From assembly GCA_011192005.1 (NCBI GenBank), contig DUFB01000049.1, positions 1 through 32,054 of the forward strand: a stretch of 32,054 nucleotides of DNA. The letters run 5' to 3'. Source of the stretch: Dehalococcoidia bacterium. GTDB taxonomy: Bacteria; Chloroflexota; Dehalococcoidia; Dehalococcoidales; RBG-16-60-22. Both the position numbers and the translations under genes were made by a program. Positions 16,425 through 26,071 of the stretch are shown piece by piece. The notes beneath the pieces are model-generated. The model was not told where the DNA came from. It ran no database searches and saw only the letters and a list, made by a program, of their open reading frames with translations. Position 1 is the first letter of the stretch, and every line of letters begins with the position of its first letter.

Positions 16425-16450
16425 TTGACAGCGCTAATATTTGGGTTTAG
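16328..16450 (+). CDS. possible 40-residue small ORF
   Basis: ATG at 16328 has GGGGAGG about 9 bases upstream and opens 40 codons, starting MWWLLTKNEGGRRLK. The stop codon overlaps the -10 box of the next gene's promoter. The peptide has no recognisable motif. The good ribosome-binding site is the only support, and a chance frame is quite possible. Confidence 0.25.
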   Translation: MWWLLTKNEGGRRLKINPSECPVLRLTGGQLPFDSANIWV

Positions 16451-16453
16451 AAT
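16425..16453 (+). promoter_or_regulatory. promoter of the bifunctional nuclease gene
   Basis: TTGACA (16425-16430) and TAGAAT (16448-16453) are separated by 17 bases. Transcription should start near 16460. Confidence 0.8.
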
Positions 16454-16492
16454 TAAGACGATAGCTGTAAAAGGCAATACGGAGTAATGTCT

Positions 16493-17044
16493 ATGATCGA
16501 AATGACGATTGACAGCATAAGAGTAAGCCTGATGAATTACCAGCGCGTGGTGATTCTTAAAGAGAAAATATCTGACCGTTATCTCCCTATCTGGATTGGC
16601 CCCGCCGAAGCTGATGCTATTGCGGTCAAGTTACAGGGTGTGGCTGTTCCCCGCCCCCTCACCCACGACCTTCTTAATTCTGTTATTGATACCCTCGGAG
16701 CCGCCATCAATTCAATTATTGTTAACGACCTCAAGAATGATACTTTCTACGCCAAGGTTATTCTTGATATTGACGGCAAGCAGATTGAGGTTGATTCCCG
16801 CCCCAGTGACGCCCTGGCGCTGGCGGTAAGGACCGGCGTTCCCATTTATGCTGACGATTCTGTCCTGGAAAAAGCGGGCATCATGCTCGACGGTGAAACC
16901 GGCAAGCCGATATTTGAAGAGGGTGAAGAGATTAAAGGCAAGGACAGCAAGGTAAGCGACGCCGAGATGAAGAAAAAAATGTCGGCTTTCTATGATTTTA
17001 TCAATACCCTCGACCTGGATGACTTCGATAAGCGCAAGTCTTAG
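16493..17044 (+). CDS. bifunctional nuclease family protein (DUF151)
   Basis: The family is defined by DUF151; characterised members are reported to have DNase and RNase activity. Conserved stretches are clear: IDSIRVSLMNYQRVVILKE, YLPIWIGPAEADAIAVKL, RPLTHDLL, and DSRPSDALALAVR with GVPIYADDSVL. A charged C-terminal tail (EGEEIKGKDSK ...) follows the domain. Two starts are possible. ATG 16487 is only 2 bases from GGAG, whereas ATG 16493 has 8-base spacing and gives the family-like MIEMTIDSI, so 16493 is chosen. It has its own promoter and is followed 36 bases later by a small zinc-ribbon-like gene. Confidence 0.92.
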   Translation: MIEMTIDSIRVSLMNYQRVVILKEKISDRYLPIWIGPAEADAIAVKLQGVAVPRPLTHDLLNSVIDTLGAAINSIIVNDLKNDTFYAKVILDIDGKQIEVDSRPSDALALAVRTGVPIYADDSVLEKAGIMLDGETGKPIFEEGEEIKGKDSKVSDAEMKKKMSAFYDFINTLDLDDFDKRKS

Positions 17045-17080
17045 TCAGGCTTACCTTGCGGGTACCGGGAACCTGTATTT

Positions 17081-17413
17081 ATGGACGAACGTCTGATTAA
17101 GCGATTGATTGCCACGATTAAATGCGGTACCTGTGGGCAGAACTACCAGGAAGACCATGTCGAAATTGTTGAACATGACGATGACGTGTGGTTTCTCAAC
17201 GTCTTCTGTTCTTGTTGCCAGGTAAAATCCCTCGTGGCTGCCGTCATCAAGAGAGAGAAAGACCTCGAAGCTGTCAATGACCTGACCGGTGCGGAGGTAT
17301 CTAGGTTCCAGCACATTGATGCCGTCAATGGTAATGATATGCTGGATATGCGCGATTTTTTAAGAAGCTTCGATGGTGATTTCTCCGGCCTTTTCAGTAA
17401 TAAAGAATCCTGA
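17081..17413 (+). CDS. small zinc-ribbon-like protein, function unknown
   Basis: A 110-residue protein with two CxxC pairs (C15/C18 and C43/C46, the second within FCSCC) 24 residues apart, fitting a treble-clef or ribbon zinc site. The C-terminal half is acidic and may contact a partner. No named family is recognised. There is no clear Shine-Dalgarno site before the ATG, so translation may depend on the nuclease gene 36 bases upstream. An intrinsic terminator follows about 24 bases after the stop, so the nuclease and this gene form a two-gene unit. Confidence 0.75.
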   Translation: MDERLIKRLIATIKCGTCGQNYQEDHVEIVEHDDDVWFLNVFCSCCQVKSLVAAVIKREKDLEAVNDLTGAEVSRFQHIDAVNGNDMLDMRDFLRSFDGDFSGLFSNKES

Positions 17414-17436
17414 TTTCAATTCTGCTATCGCTAAAA

Positions 17437-17463
17437 GCCCTCGGATTTCGGGGGTTTTTCTTT
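17437..17463 (+). terminator. intrinsic terminator after the nuclease/zinc-ribbon pair
   Basis: A short GC-rich stem (CCCTCG / CGGGGG with one G-U pair, loop GATTT) is followed by TTTTTCTTT. The T-run merges into the -35 box of the next promoter. Confidence 0.7.
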
Positions 17464-17490
17464 GACTATCAGCGCTCGTTATGCTAATAT
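17462..17490 (+). promoter_or_regulatory. promoter of the small repeat protein gene
   Basis: TTGACT (17462-17467) and TAATAT (17485-17490) are 17 bases apart, predicting a start near 17497 and a 55-base leader. Confidence 0.7.
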
Positions 17491-17552
17491 TCCTTACGCC
17501 TGTTTATAAATAGAGGTAGCTTATTTCCTGATACTGATAAGGAGGACTGATC

Positions 17553-17852
17553 ATGGCGGTAGACGGCACTTACGAAATCACGATAGATACTCCCATGGGC
17601 GCTCAGACAGCCACCCTTACCCTCAAGACTGATGGTGATGCTCTCAGCGGCAAGATTGATAGCCCTCTGGGTGCGCAGGAATTCAGTGGCGGCAGTGTCA
17701 GCGGCGATGATATTACCTGGCAGATGGAAATTGATAGTCCCATGGGCAAGATAAACCTCGAGTATAAAGCTAAGGTAACCGGCGATGATATCGCCGGCGA
17801 GGTCAAGGCCGGGGGTTTCGGCTCGTCACCCTTAAAAGGTAAACGTGTGTAA
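17553..17852 (+). CDS. small beta-rich protein with ID(T/S)P(M/L)G repeats
   Basis: A 99-residue protein starting MAVDGTYEIT. Three short repeats, IDTPMG, IDSPLG and IDSPMG, alternate with strands that suggest a small beta-barrel or clamshell. There are no Cys residues, signal peptide or membrane segments. I recall similar small hypothetical proteins in many bacteria, without known function. GGAGG lies 8 bases before the ATG. It has its own promoter, while the ATP synthase operon promoter begins only 23 bases after its stop with no obvious terminator between, so some read-through into the operon is possible. Confidence 0.82.
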   Translation: MAVDGTYEITIDTPMGAQTATLTLKTDGDALSGKIDSPLGAQEFSGGSVSGDDITWQMEIDSPMGKINLEYKAKVTGDDIAGEVKAGGFGSSPLKGKRV

Positions 17853-17874
17853 CTCTCGCCCTTTAGGTTCTGAC

Positions 17875-17904
17875 TTGACCATTGCTACCGCCTTCTGCTA
17901 TCAT
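17875..17904 (+). promoter_or_regulatory. ATP synthase operon promoter
   Basis: TTGACC (17875-17880) and TATCAT (17899-17904) are 18 bases apart. The predicted start near 17911 lies inside the long ORF-track version of the first gene, which supports the downstream start at 17933. Confidence 0.7.
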
Positions 17905-17932
17905 TTTCTTGGTCACGAATTTTGAGGTTGGC

Positions 17933-18160
17933 ATGAGCAGGTGGGCAGCGGCTCTGAGGCTGACGGGTATCGGGTTTTTTATAGCTGCCTGTATCCTGGG
18001 TGGTATTCTCGCCGGCCTCTGGATAGATAACAAGCTTGATACAAGGCCTTTATTCATATTGCTCGGTTTAGCGGTGGGATTGGCGGTGGCTTTTACTGGT
18101 GTTTATCGTATGATTCGGTTGGTCATCGACAACAGACAGGACAAGGAGAATAACCAGTGA
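17933..18160 (+). CDS. AtpZ/AtpI-family ATP synthase accessory membrane protein
   Basis: A 75-residue protein with two hydrophobic segments (GIGFFIAACILGGILAGLW and LFILLGLAVGLAVAFTGVY) and a charged tail. Size, topology and position at the head of the atp operon fit the AtpZ/AtpI group, which helps assembly of the c-ring and has been linked to Mg/Ca transport. The start at 17933 has GAGG 5 bases upstream; the track's start at 17882 would precede the transcription start. The stop overlaps the GTG of atpB. Confidence 0.82.
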   Translation: MSRWAAALRLTGIGFFIAACILGGILAGLWIDNKLDTRPLFILLGLAVGLAVAFTGVYRMIRLVIDNRQDKENNQ

Positions 18161-19218
18161 CTCAGCCCAAACGCCGGGGCTGTCTCGGCTGTTCTTTCCC
18201 TGTATTAGTCATTATTATCATTGTCTTCCTGGCTTTGGGTATCTTTGGTTTTCTCTCCGGAGCTATCGGACAGGAATTATTGCAAAAATACGGCGTCGAT
18301 ATCAAATTCCCCGACTGGATGGTTATCGGTCAGCCCGAACCCCACCTCCCCGCCCCGGTTCTCTTCAACGTGTTCGGCATACCCATCACCAATACCCTCA
18401 TCGCCAGCTGGATAACGGTGGTTCTCCTGGTTGTTATCAGTTACGTCGTCACCCGCCGCATGAAGATCATCCCGGGCAGGCTCCAGACCCTCTTCGAAAG
18501 CTTTCTCGGCTGGATTTTTGACCTCTGCAAGAGTATTGCCGGCGATAAAAACGCCCGTCGTTTCTTCCCCATCATTGCCACCATTTTCCTCTATGTTCTC
18601 CTCAATGCATGGCTCAGCCTGATACCGGGCTACGGCTCTATAGAGTACACCGAATACGAGCCGGTCGCCACCCATACAGAAGAGCTCCCTGCTGGCGGTC
18701 ATGAAGGAGAATATACTATCGTCACTAAAGACGGCGTCGATTATATTGAGCACAGGCATGAGCTTATCCGTGGTGCCAATACGGATGTCAATACGCCCCT
18801 GGCCATCGCTATTATCTCATTCGTTGTCGTCGCCTATTTTGGCTTGACTTCCCTCGGCATGGGCTGGCTCCGCCAGTATTTCAACTTCGGGCCGTTGTTC
18901 CGCAGCCTCGGCCAGACATTTAAAGGCAAGCTCAACGTCATGGGGATTTTCTCCGGGGCTATAGATATTTTCGTGGGCTTCCTGGAACTGCTCAGCCGTT
19001 TTATTACGATTATCAGTTTTACTTTCCGTCTCTTCGGCAACATGACTGCCGGGGAGATACTGCTGTTGATAACAGCCTTCCTCGTTCCCTGGGTGCTGGC
19101 GATACCTTTCTATGGCCTCGAGATACTGATTGGTTTTGTCCAGGCGTTTATCTTCAGCGGGCTAACCCTTGTCTTTATTACCATGGCGGTAACGCCGCAT
19201 GAAGCAGAAGCACATTAA
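18157..19218 (+). CDS. atpB: ATP synthase Fo subunit a
   Basis: Subunit a forms the ion half-channels beside the c-ring. The key Arg lies in the conserved FRLFGNMTAGEIL segment near residue 290. At 353 residues it is longer than the E. coli protein (271). It has an extra N-terminal hydrophobic segment (VLVIIIIVFLALGIFGFL) and an insert of about 45 polar, His/Glu-rich residues after LSLIPGYG, just before the conserved GANTDVNTPLA. The insert may lie outside the membrane. The start is GTG overlapping the stop of the preceding gene. Confidence 0.96.
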   Translation: MTQPKRRGCLGCSFPVLVIIIIVFLALGIFGFLSGAIGQELLQKYGVDIKFPDWMVIGQPEPHLPAPVLFNVFGIPITNTLIASWITVVLLVVISYVVTRRMKIIPGRLQTLFESFLGWIFDLCKSIAGDKNARRFFPIIATIFLYVLLNAWLSLIPGYGSIEYTEYEPVATHTEELPAGGHEGEYTIVTKDGVDYIEHRHELIRGANTDVNTPLAIAIISFVVVAYFGLTSLGMGWLRQYFNFGPLFRSLGQTFKGKLNVMGIFSGAIDIFVGFLELLSRFITIISFTFRLFGNMTAGEILLLITAFLVPWVLAIPFYGLEILIGFVQAFIFSGLTLVFITMAVTPHEAEAH

Positions 19219-19242
19219 TTTACATATACAGGAATAAGCTAA

Positions 19243-19485
<243 letters not shown>

Positions 19486-19521
19486 AAATTCTCATTATAT
19501 GGAGAATAGAGGAGTATTAAC

Positions 19522-19632
19522 ATGGAAGAAAGTGGGATACCAGTATTCATTACCGTAATTGCTGCCGCGGTGATGGTTATTGCCGTCATCGTCGGTATGG
19601 CAGCCATCTCCTGGGTATTCCTCACCGGTTAA
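19522..19632 (+). CDS. 36-residue single-span membrane microprotein in the atp operon
   Basis: This ORF is too short for the supplied track. ATG at 19522 has GAGGAG 7 bases upstream, as good as the neighbouring atp genes, and opens 36 codons to TAA at 19630. The peptide begins MEESGIPVFITVI, continues as one hydrophobic helix rich in Ala, Val and Ile, and ends SWVFLTG. It sits between atpE and atpF, and the otherwise tightly spaced operon has room for exactly this gene. A role as a small accessory or stabilising subunit of the Fo sector is inference; I know of no named family for it. Confidence 0.72.
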   Translation: MEESGIPVFITVIAAAVMVIAVIVGMAAISWVFLTG

Positions 19633-19718
19633 GCGGTGGCTGTCGGTAATTTACGGGTCCCGGGAACGATGTCCGTACTGTATTTATGCCGGACCCGTAC
19701 TGGAGATATGGAGGTATC

Positions 19719-20237
19719 GTGGGTGATTTATTAACGGAACTCGGAGTAAATGGCGGTGTGCTGATAACGCAGCTAGTGACTTTCATCATCCTGCTGGTTA
19801 TCCTGCGCTTTGTCGCCTATAAACCCCTGATGCGTATGCTCGACGAGCGCTCGAAGCGCGTCAAGGAAAGCATGGAGCAGGCCGAATCTGTCAAGGAGCA
19901 GTCGGCCCATGCCGAGGAAGAGGTGAAGAAGCAGCTCGTCGAAGCCAGCCGCGAAGGACAGGAAAGAATTGCCAGGGCGGTTAAGGCTGGCGAGGAGATG
20001 AAACAGAAGGCGCAGGAAGAAGCCAGACATGAGGCGGAAGCGCTTATCGAACGGGCGCGCGGTGAGATTCAACGGGAGCGTGATGAGGCTATCGGTGAGG
20101 TACGCCGTGAGTTCGCCGACCTGACGGTGCTGGCGGCGGGCAAGGTCATCGAGCGCACTCTGGACAAGGAAAAACACCGCGAGCTTATTGATAAGGTTCT
20201 CGAAGAAAGCTCAACTGAAAAGAAGGAACAACCGTAA
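19719..20237 (+). CDS. atpF: ATP synthase Fo subunit b
   Basis: Subunit b is the peripheral stalk that holds F1 against Fo. The protein has an N-terminal membrane helix (VLITQLVTFIILLVILRFVAY) followed by a long charged coiled coil (DERSKRVKESMEQAESVKEQ onwards). The GTG at 19719 is chosen because GGAGG lies 4 bases before it and it gives the family-like N-terminus GDLLTELGVNGG. The track's ATG at 19686 has no ribosome-binding site. About 172 residues is a usual length. Confidence 0.93.
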   Translation: MGDLLTELGVNGGVLITQLVTFIILLVILRFVAYKPLMRMLDERSKRVKESMEQAESVKEQSAHAEEEVKKQLVEASREGQERIARAVKAGEEMKQKAQEEARHEAEALIERARGEIQRERDEAIGEVRREFADLTVLAAGKVIERTLDKEKHRELIDKVLEESSTEKKEQP

Positions 20238-20252
20238 AAGCGGGAAGTTATC

Positions 20253-20798
20253 ATGCCTAAAAAAGCCTACGGTCGGCGCTACGCTCAGGCTATTTTTGAG
20301 CTGGCGCTGGAGAAAAATGAACTGGAACGGTGGCAGTCTGATTTACAGCAAATCAGCGATGCCGTTGCCGATAAGGAGTACCTGGCGGCTCTGGAAAGCC
20401 CCAAAATTTCCTTTAAGAAAAAATCGGAACTCCTATCGCAGCGCCTCTCCGGTCTGAACCCACTGGCGATGAACCTGGTGTATTTACTCATCACCAGGTC
20501 GGGCATCGGCATGGTCGCGGATATTGCCGCCGAATACCGGCGTTTGCTGGATAGTTACCGGGGGATAGAGCAGGCGGAGGTCATTACCGCCGTCCCCCTC
20601 GATGAGAATGATATTAAAAAGCTTACCGATAATCTGAGTGCTGTGGTGGGGAAACAGGTGGTGGTTAAAGCGGAGATTGACCCCGAGATACTGGGCGGGA
20701 TTATCGCCAGGATTGGCGGTAAGCTCCTCGACGGCAGCACCAGCAGCAAGCTGATTGCTCTCAAGCGGGAGCTCGTCGGCACTGAAAAGAAAAGATAA
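20253..20798 (+). CDS. atpH: ATP synthase F1 subunit delta
   Basis: Delta (OSCP) joins the top of F1 to the b stalk. It starts KKAYGRRYAQAIFELALEKNELERW, the usual N-terminal helical bundle, and ends with the conserved C-terminal pattern DPEILGGIIARIGGKLLDGSTSSKL. Length 181 is typical. It lies 15 bases after atpF, with only a weak GGGAAG before the ATG, so coupling to atpF translation is likely. Confidence 0.95.
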   Translation: MPKKAYGRRYAQAIFELALEKNELERWQSDLQQISDAVADKEYLAALESPKISFKKKSELLSQRLSGLNPLAMNLVYLLITRSGIGMVADIAAEYRRLLDSYRGIEQAEVITAVPLDENDIKKLTDNLSAVVGKQVVVKAEIDPEILGGIIARIGGKLLDGSTSSKLIALKRELVGTEKKR

Positions 20799-20840
20799 TC
20801 GGTATGGTTGGTTTAATCTCGGGCAAAGGAGGTAGCTAAG

Positions 20841-22355
20841 GTGACAACTAGAGGAGAGGATATTGTATCCATACTCAAGCAGCAGATTGAGCAGTTCGGT
20901 ACGGCCGTAACCATGGTGGACGTCGGTACCGTCATCGAGGTCGGTGACGGCATCGCCCGCATCCACGGTCTGGCGGCAGTAAAGTACAACGAGTTGCTTC
21001 AGTTTCCCAAGGATATTATCGGTATCGCCCTTAATCTGGAAGAGGATAGCGTCTCGGCGGTGGTCCTCGGCGACTATACCCAGATTAAGGAAGGCGACGA
21101 GGTCAGGTGTACCGGACGCATTGCCGAGGTACCTGTCGGTGAAGCCATGATAGGCCGTGTTGTTGACCCCCTCGGCCGCCCTCAGGATGGTAAGGGCGAT
21201 ATCAAGACCGACAAGACCCGTCCGATTGAGAGGGTGGCTCCCAACGTGGTCCTGCGTGCTTCGGTGGATACCCCGGTGCAGACCGGAATAAAAGCCGTCG
21301 ACAGCATGTTCCCCATCGGTCGCGGCCAGCGTGAGCTTATCATCGGCGACCGCTCCACCGGCAAGACCGCCATCGCCCTGGATACTATTATCAACCAGAA
21401 AGGCGGCGACCTTATCTGTATCTATGTCGCTATAGGCCAGAAGATATCTCAGGTAGCCCGCGTGGTGGCGACACTATCGCAGTACGGCGCCCTGGAGCAC
21501 ACCATCGTGGTAACCGCCAGTGCCGCCGAGTCTGTCGCCCTGCAGTATCTCGCCCCTTACGCCGGCTGTGCCATGGGCGAGGAGTTCATGGAGCAGGGCC
21601 GGGACGTCCTCATTATTTACGATGACCTCTCCAAACATGCCTGGGCTTACCGCCAGCTTTCGCTATTATTAAGACGGCCCCCCGGACGTGAGGCTTATCC
21701 CGGCGATGTTTTCTACCTGCACAGTCGTCTGCTAGAAAGGTCGGCCAAGTACGCCAAGGAATACGGCGGCGGCTCGCTTACCGCTCTCCCCATCATCGAG
21801 ACGCAGGCTGGAGACGTTTCCGCTTATATCCCTACCAACGTTATTTCCATTACCGACGGGCAGCTCTACCTGGTGTCTGACCTTTTTAACGCCGGTATAA
21901 AACCCGCGCTGGATGTCGGTATCTCGGTGTCCCGTGTCGGCAGTAAAGCTCAGACCTCGGCGATGAAAAGTGTCGCCAGCCGTCTCAAGCTGGATATGGG
22001 ACAGTACCGTGAGGTTGCTACTTTTGCCCAGCTCGGTACCGCTGATCTTGATAAAGCCACTCTGGCTCAGCTCGAACGCGGCCAGCGCATCCAGGAGGTT
22101 CTCAAGCAGGCACAATTCGTGCCGGTGACTCTGGAAAGACAGGTTGTGATTCTCTACGCCGTTATCAACGGTTACTTGGATGATATTCCGGTTGCCAAAG
22201 TAACCCCTTTCGAAAATGATTTCAACCAGTTTATCGAGACCAACTATGCTGAGCTGGCAAAAACTATCGCCGATAAAAAAGAGCTAGACGATAGCAGCAT
22301 CGAAACTCTGAAGAAGGCTATCGGAGAATTCAAGAAAGGCTATTCAACGGATTAA
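20841..22355 (+). CDS. atpA: ATP synthase F1 subunit alpha
   Basis: The non-catalytic nucleotide-binding subunit of F1. The P-loop is GDRSTGKTA near residue 170, and the Arg finger region lies in the conserved block [14 protein letters not shown] to [12 protein letters not shown] ([12 protein letters not shown] here). Length 504 is normal. The start is GTG with AAAGGAGG about 8 bases upstream. No insertions or losses were noticed. Confidence 0.97.
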   Translation: MTTRGEDIVSILKQQIEQFGTAVTMVDVGTVIEVGDGIARIHGLAAVKYNELLQFPKDIIGIALNLEEDSVSAVVLGDYTQIKEGDEVRCTGRIAEVPVGEAMIGRVVDPLGRPQDGKGDIKTDKTRPIERVAPNVVLRASVDTPVQTGIKAVDSMFPIGRGQRELIIGDRSTGKTAIALDTIINQKGGDLICIYVAIGQKISQVARVVATLSQYGALEHTIVVTASAAESVALQYLAPYAGCAMGEEFMEQGRDVLIIYDDLSKHAWAYRQLSLLLRRPPGREAYPGDVFYLHSRLLERSAKYAKEYGGGSLTALPIIETQAGDVSAYIPTNVISITDGQLYLVSDLFNAGIKPALDVGISVSRVGSKAQTSAMKSVASRLKLDMGQYREVATFAQLGTADLDKATLAQLERGQRIQEVLKQAQFVPVTLERQVVILYAVINGYLDDIPVAKVTPFENDFNQFIETNYAELAKTIADKKELDDSSIETLKKAIGEFKKGYSTD

Positions 22356-22393
22356 TGTGGGAAACCTTAGAGGGGATGAGGTAGACAACAGAT

Positions 22394-23251
22394 ATGGCAG
22401 ATATTCGTAAGGTAAGAAGACGCATCAGGGGAGTCCAGAACATCGCCAAGATTACCCGCGCCATGGAGATGATTGCCGCCTCCAAGATGAGGCGCGCTCA
22501 GGAACGCGGCCTGGCAGGGCGCCCTTATTCGGAGAAAATCGAGCAGGTCATCGCCGATCTGGCTGCCTTACCCGGTATCGGCCTCCAGCACCCCCTCCTC
22601 CAGCAGCGCCCCGCCGAGCATATTGCCGTTGTCCATATCACCCCCGACCGCGGACTCTGCGGCGGACTCAACGGCAATCTCAACCGCAACCTGGCGGCTT
22701 TTATCCTCAAGCAGGAAGTACCCGTCAGGGTGGTTGCCGTCGGACGCAAGGGGCGTGATTTCTCCGTGCGGCAGGGCTGTGATATGGAGGCTGAGTTTAC
22801 CGAGCTGGGTGATAGGCCCAGCCTGCTGGATACTCTGCCCATATCACATATCATCATCGATGATTATGCCAATGGAAGTATCGATAATGTCTATATCTCT
22901 TACCCGCGATTTGTTTCCACCATGGTACAGACGCCGGTAGTCAGGCAGCTTCTCCCCGTCCAACCGGCGGAGATACCAGCTGTTTCCAACGTCGACTATA
23001 TTTACGAGCCCGGTGCGACGGACGTCCTAGGTGGGCTTCTTCCCCGCTTTGTCGAGATGCAGATATACCATGCCATTCTGGAGTCCATCGCCAGCGAGTA
23101 TTCAGCACGGATGGTCGCCATGAGAAATGCCACCGACAGTGCCAACGAGCTTATCGGCGACCTTACTTTGCTGTATAACAAGGCGCGCCAGGAAGCCATC
23201 ACCACGGAGCTCCTGGATATCACCGGCGGCGTTTCCGCTCTGGAAGGATAA
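22394..23251 (+). CDS. atpG: ATP synthase F1 subunit gamma
   Basis: Gamma is the central rotating shaft. It shows the conserved N-terminus RRIRGVQNIAKITRAMEMIAASKMRRAQ, the DRGLCGGLNGNLNR motif near residue 85, and the C-terminal ARMVAMRNATDSANELI ... YNKARQEAITTEL. Length 285 is typical. It lies 38 bases after atpA; a GATGAGG stretch about 12 bases before the ATG is a modest ribosome-binding site. Confidence 0.97.
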   Translation: MADIRKVRRRIRGVQNIAKITRAMEMIAASKMRRAQERGLAGRPYSEKIEQVIADLAALPGIGLQHPLLQQRPAEHIAVVHITPDRGLCGGLNGNLNRNLAAFILKQEVPVRVVAVGRKGRDFSVRQGCDMEAEFTELGDRPSLLDTLPISHIIIDDYANGSIDNVYISYPRFVSTMVQTPVVRQLLPVQPAEIPAVSNVDYIYEPGATDVLGGLLPRFVEMQIYHAILESIASEYSARMVAMRNATDSANELIGDLTLLYNKARQEAITTELLDITGGVSALEG

Positions 23252-25103
<1,852 letters not shown>

Positions 25104-25154
25104 CCCCAGGAAAGCGTACGGTTCGGACGGTTCTCGCTGAGCATTATTTTGCGG

Positions 25155-26030
25155 TTACAGCTCCGCTTCCTTGATTACTTGGGGTACCAGTTCGTCCCAG
25201 CCCAGCGGCATTATATGAACCCCCTGGCATAGCGGTTTCACCTGCCGGATTATCCGCGCCGTTATCTCCACCGCCTGCTTCTTGCGGTCTTCCTTCGGGG
25301 TATCGGACATCTCCTCGATGATGCTGTCCGGCACGGTAATACCGGCTACGTTCTGGTTCATGAACTTGGCCATGGCGGCGCCCTTGAGAATCACTATCCC
25401 GGCGATAACCGGTACGTTGAATCCCTGTACCCGGTTCATGAAGTCCTCGAGCTTATCCGGTTCATAAACGGCCTGCGTCTGGAAAAATACCGCTCCGGCC
25501 TCGATTTTCTTCTTCATCTTGATAACCTGAGGTTCCACAGGATCGGCTCCAGGGGTTACTACCCCCCCCAGGAAGAAAGAGGGTTTGCTGTCCAGTTCGT
25601 GCCCGGACATGTCCTGGCCCTGGTTCAGAGTGCTGGCTGCTTTGATCAGTTGTACCGAGTCCAGGTCGTACACCGGTTTAGCCTCGGTGTGGTCGCCCAT
25701 GGCAGGATGGTCGCCGGTCAGGCATAGAACATTCTCGATACCCAGAGCCCAGGCGCTCAGCAGGTCCGACTGCAGTGCCAGTCGGTTACGGTCGCGACAG
25801 GTAAGCTGGTAAATTGGTTCCAGTCGCCGCTCTACCAGTTTGCAGGAGACCGCCAGCGATCCGATTCTGAACACCGCGCTCTGGAGGTCGGTAACGTTAA
25901 TGGCAGTGACGTAGTCCCGGAGTTGTTCGGCATCGTGCAGGCACCCGCTAATATCCACGCCCTTCGGCGGGCCGATTTCACCGGTAACCACGAATTCCCG
26001 GCTGCTCAGTTTATCTTTCAGTTTACTCAT
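25155..26030 (-). CDS. metF: methylenetetrahydrofolate reductase (MetF)
   Basis: MetF reduces methylene-THF to methyl-THF using FAD, the last folate step of the methyl branch of the Wood-Ljungdahl pathway and of methionine synthesis. The 291-residue TIM barrel shows an N-terminal Glu in VTGEIGPPKG, the LTCRDRNRLALQSDLL block, the CLTGDHP motif near residue 115, and FFQTQAVYEPDKLEDFM near 190. AAGGAG lies about 12 bases before the ATG. metV lies 41 bases upstream on the same strand, so this is the acetogen-type MetV/MetF pair rather than a stand-alone E. coli-type enzyme. Confidence 0.93.
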   Translation of the reverse strand: MSKLKDKLSSREFVVTGEIGPPKGVDISGCLHDAEQLRDYVTAINVTDLQSAVFRIGSLAVSCKLVERRLEPIYQLTCRDRNRLALQSDLLSAWALGIENVLCLTGDHPAMGDHTEAKPVYDLDSVQLIKAASTLNQGQDMSGHELDSKPSFFLGGVVTPGADPVEPQVIKMKKKIEAGAVFFQTQAVYEPDKLEDFMNRVQGFNVPVIAGIVILKGAAMAKFMNQNVAGITVPDSIIEEMSDTPKEDRKKQAVEITARIIRQVKPLCQGVHIMPLGWDELVPQVIKEAEL

Positions 26031-26071
26031 TATCCGTTAATACTCCTTGTTATCTCTTTTATGTGCCTCGG

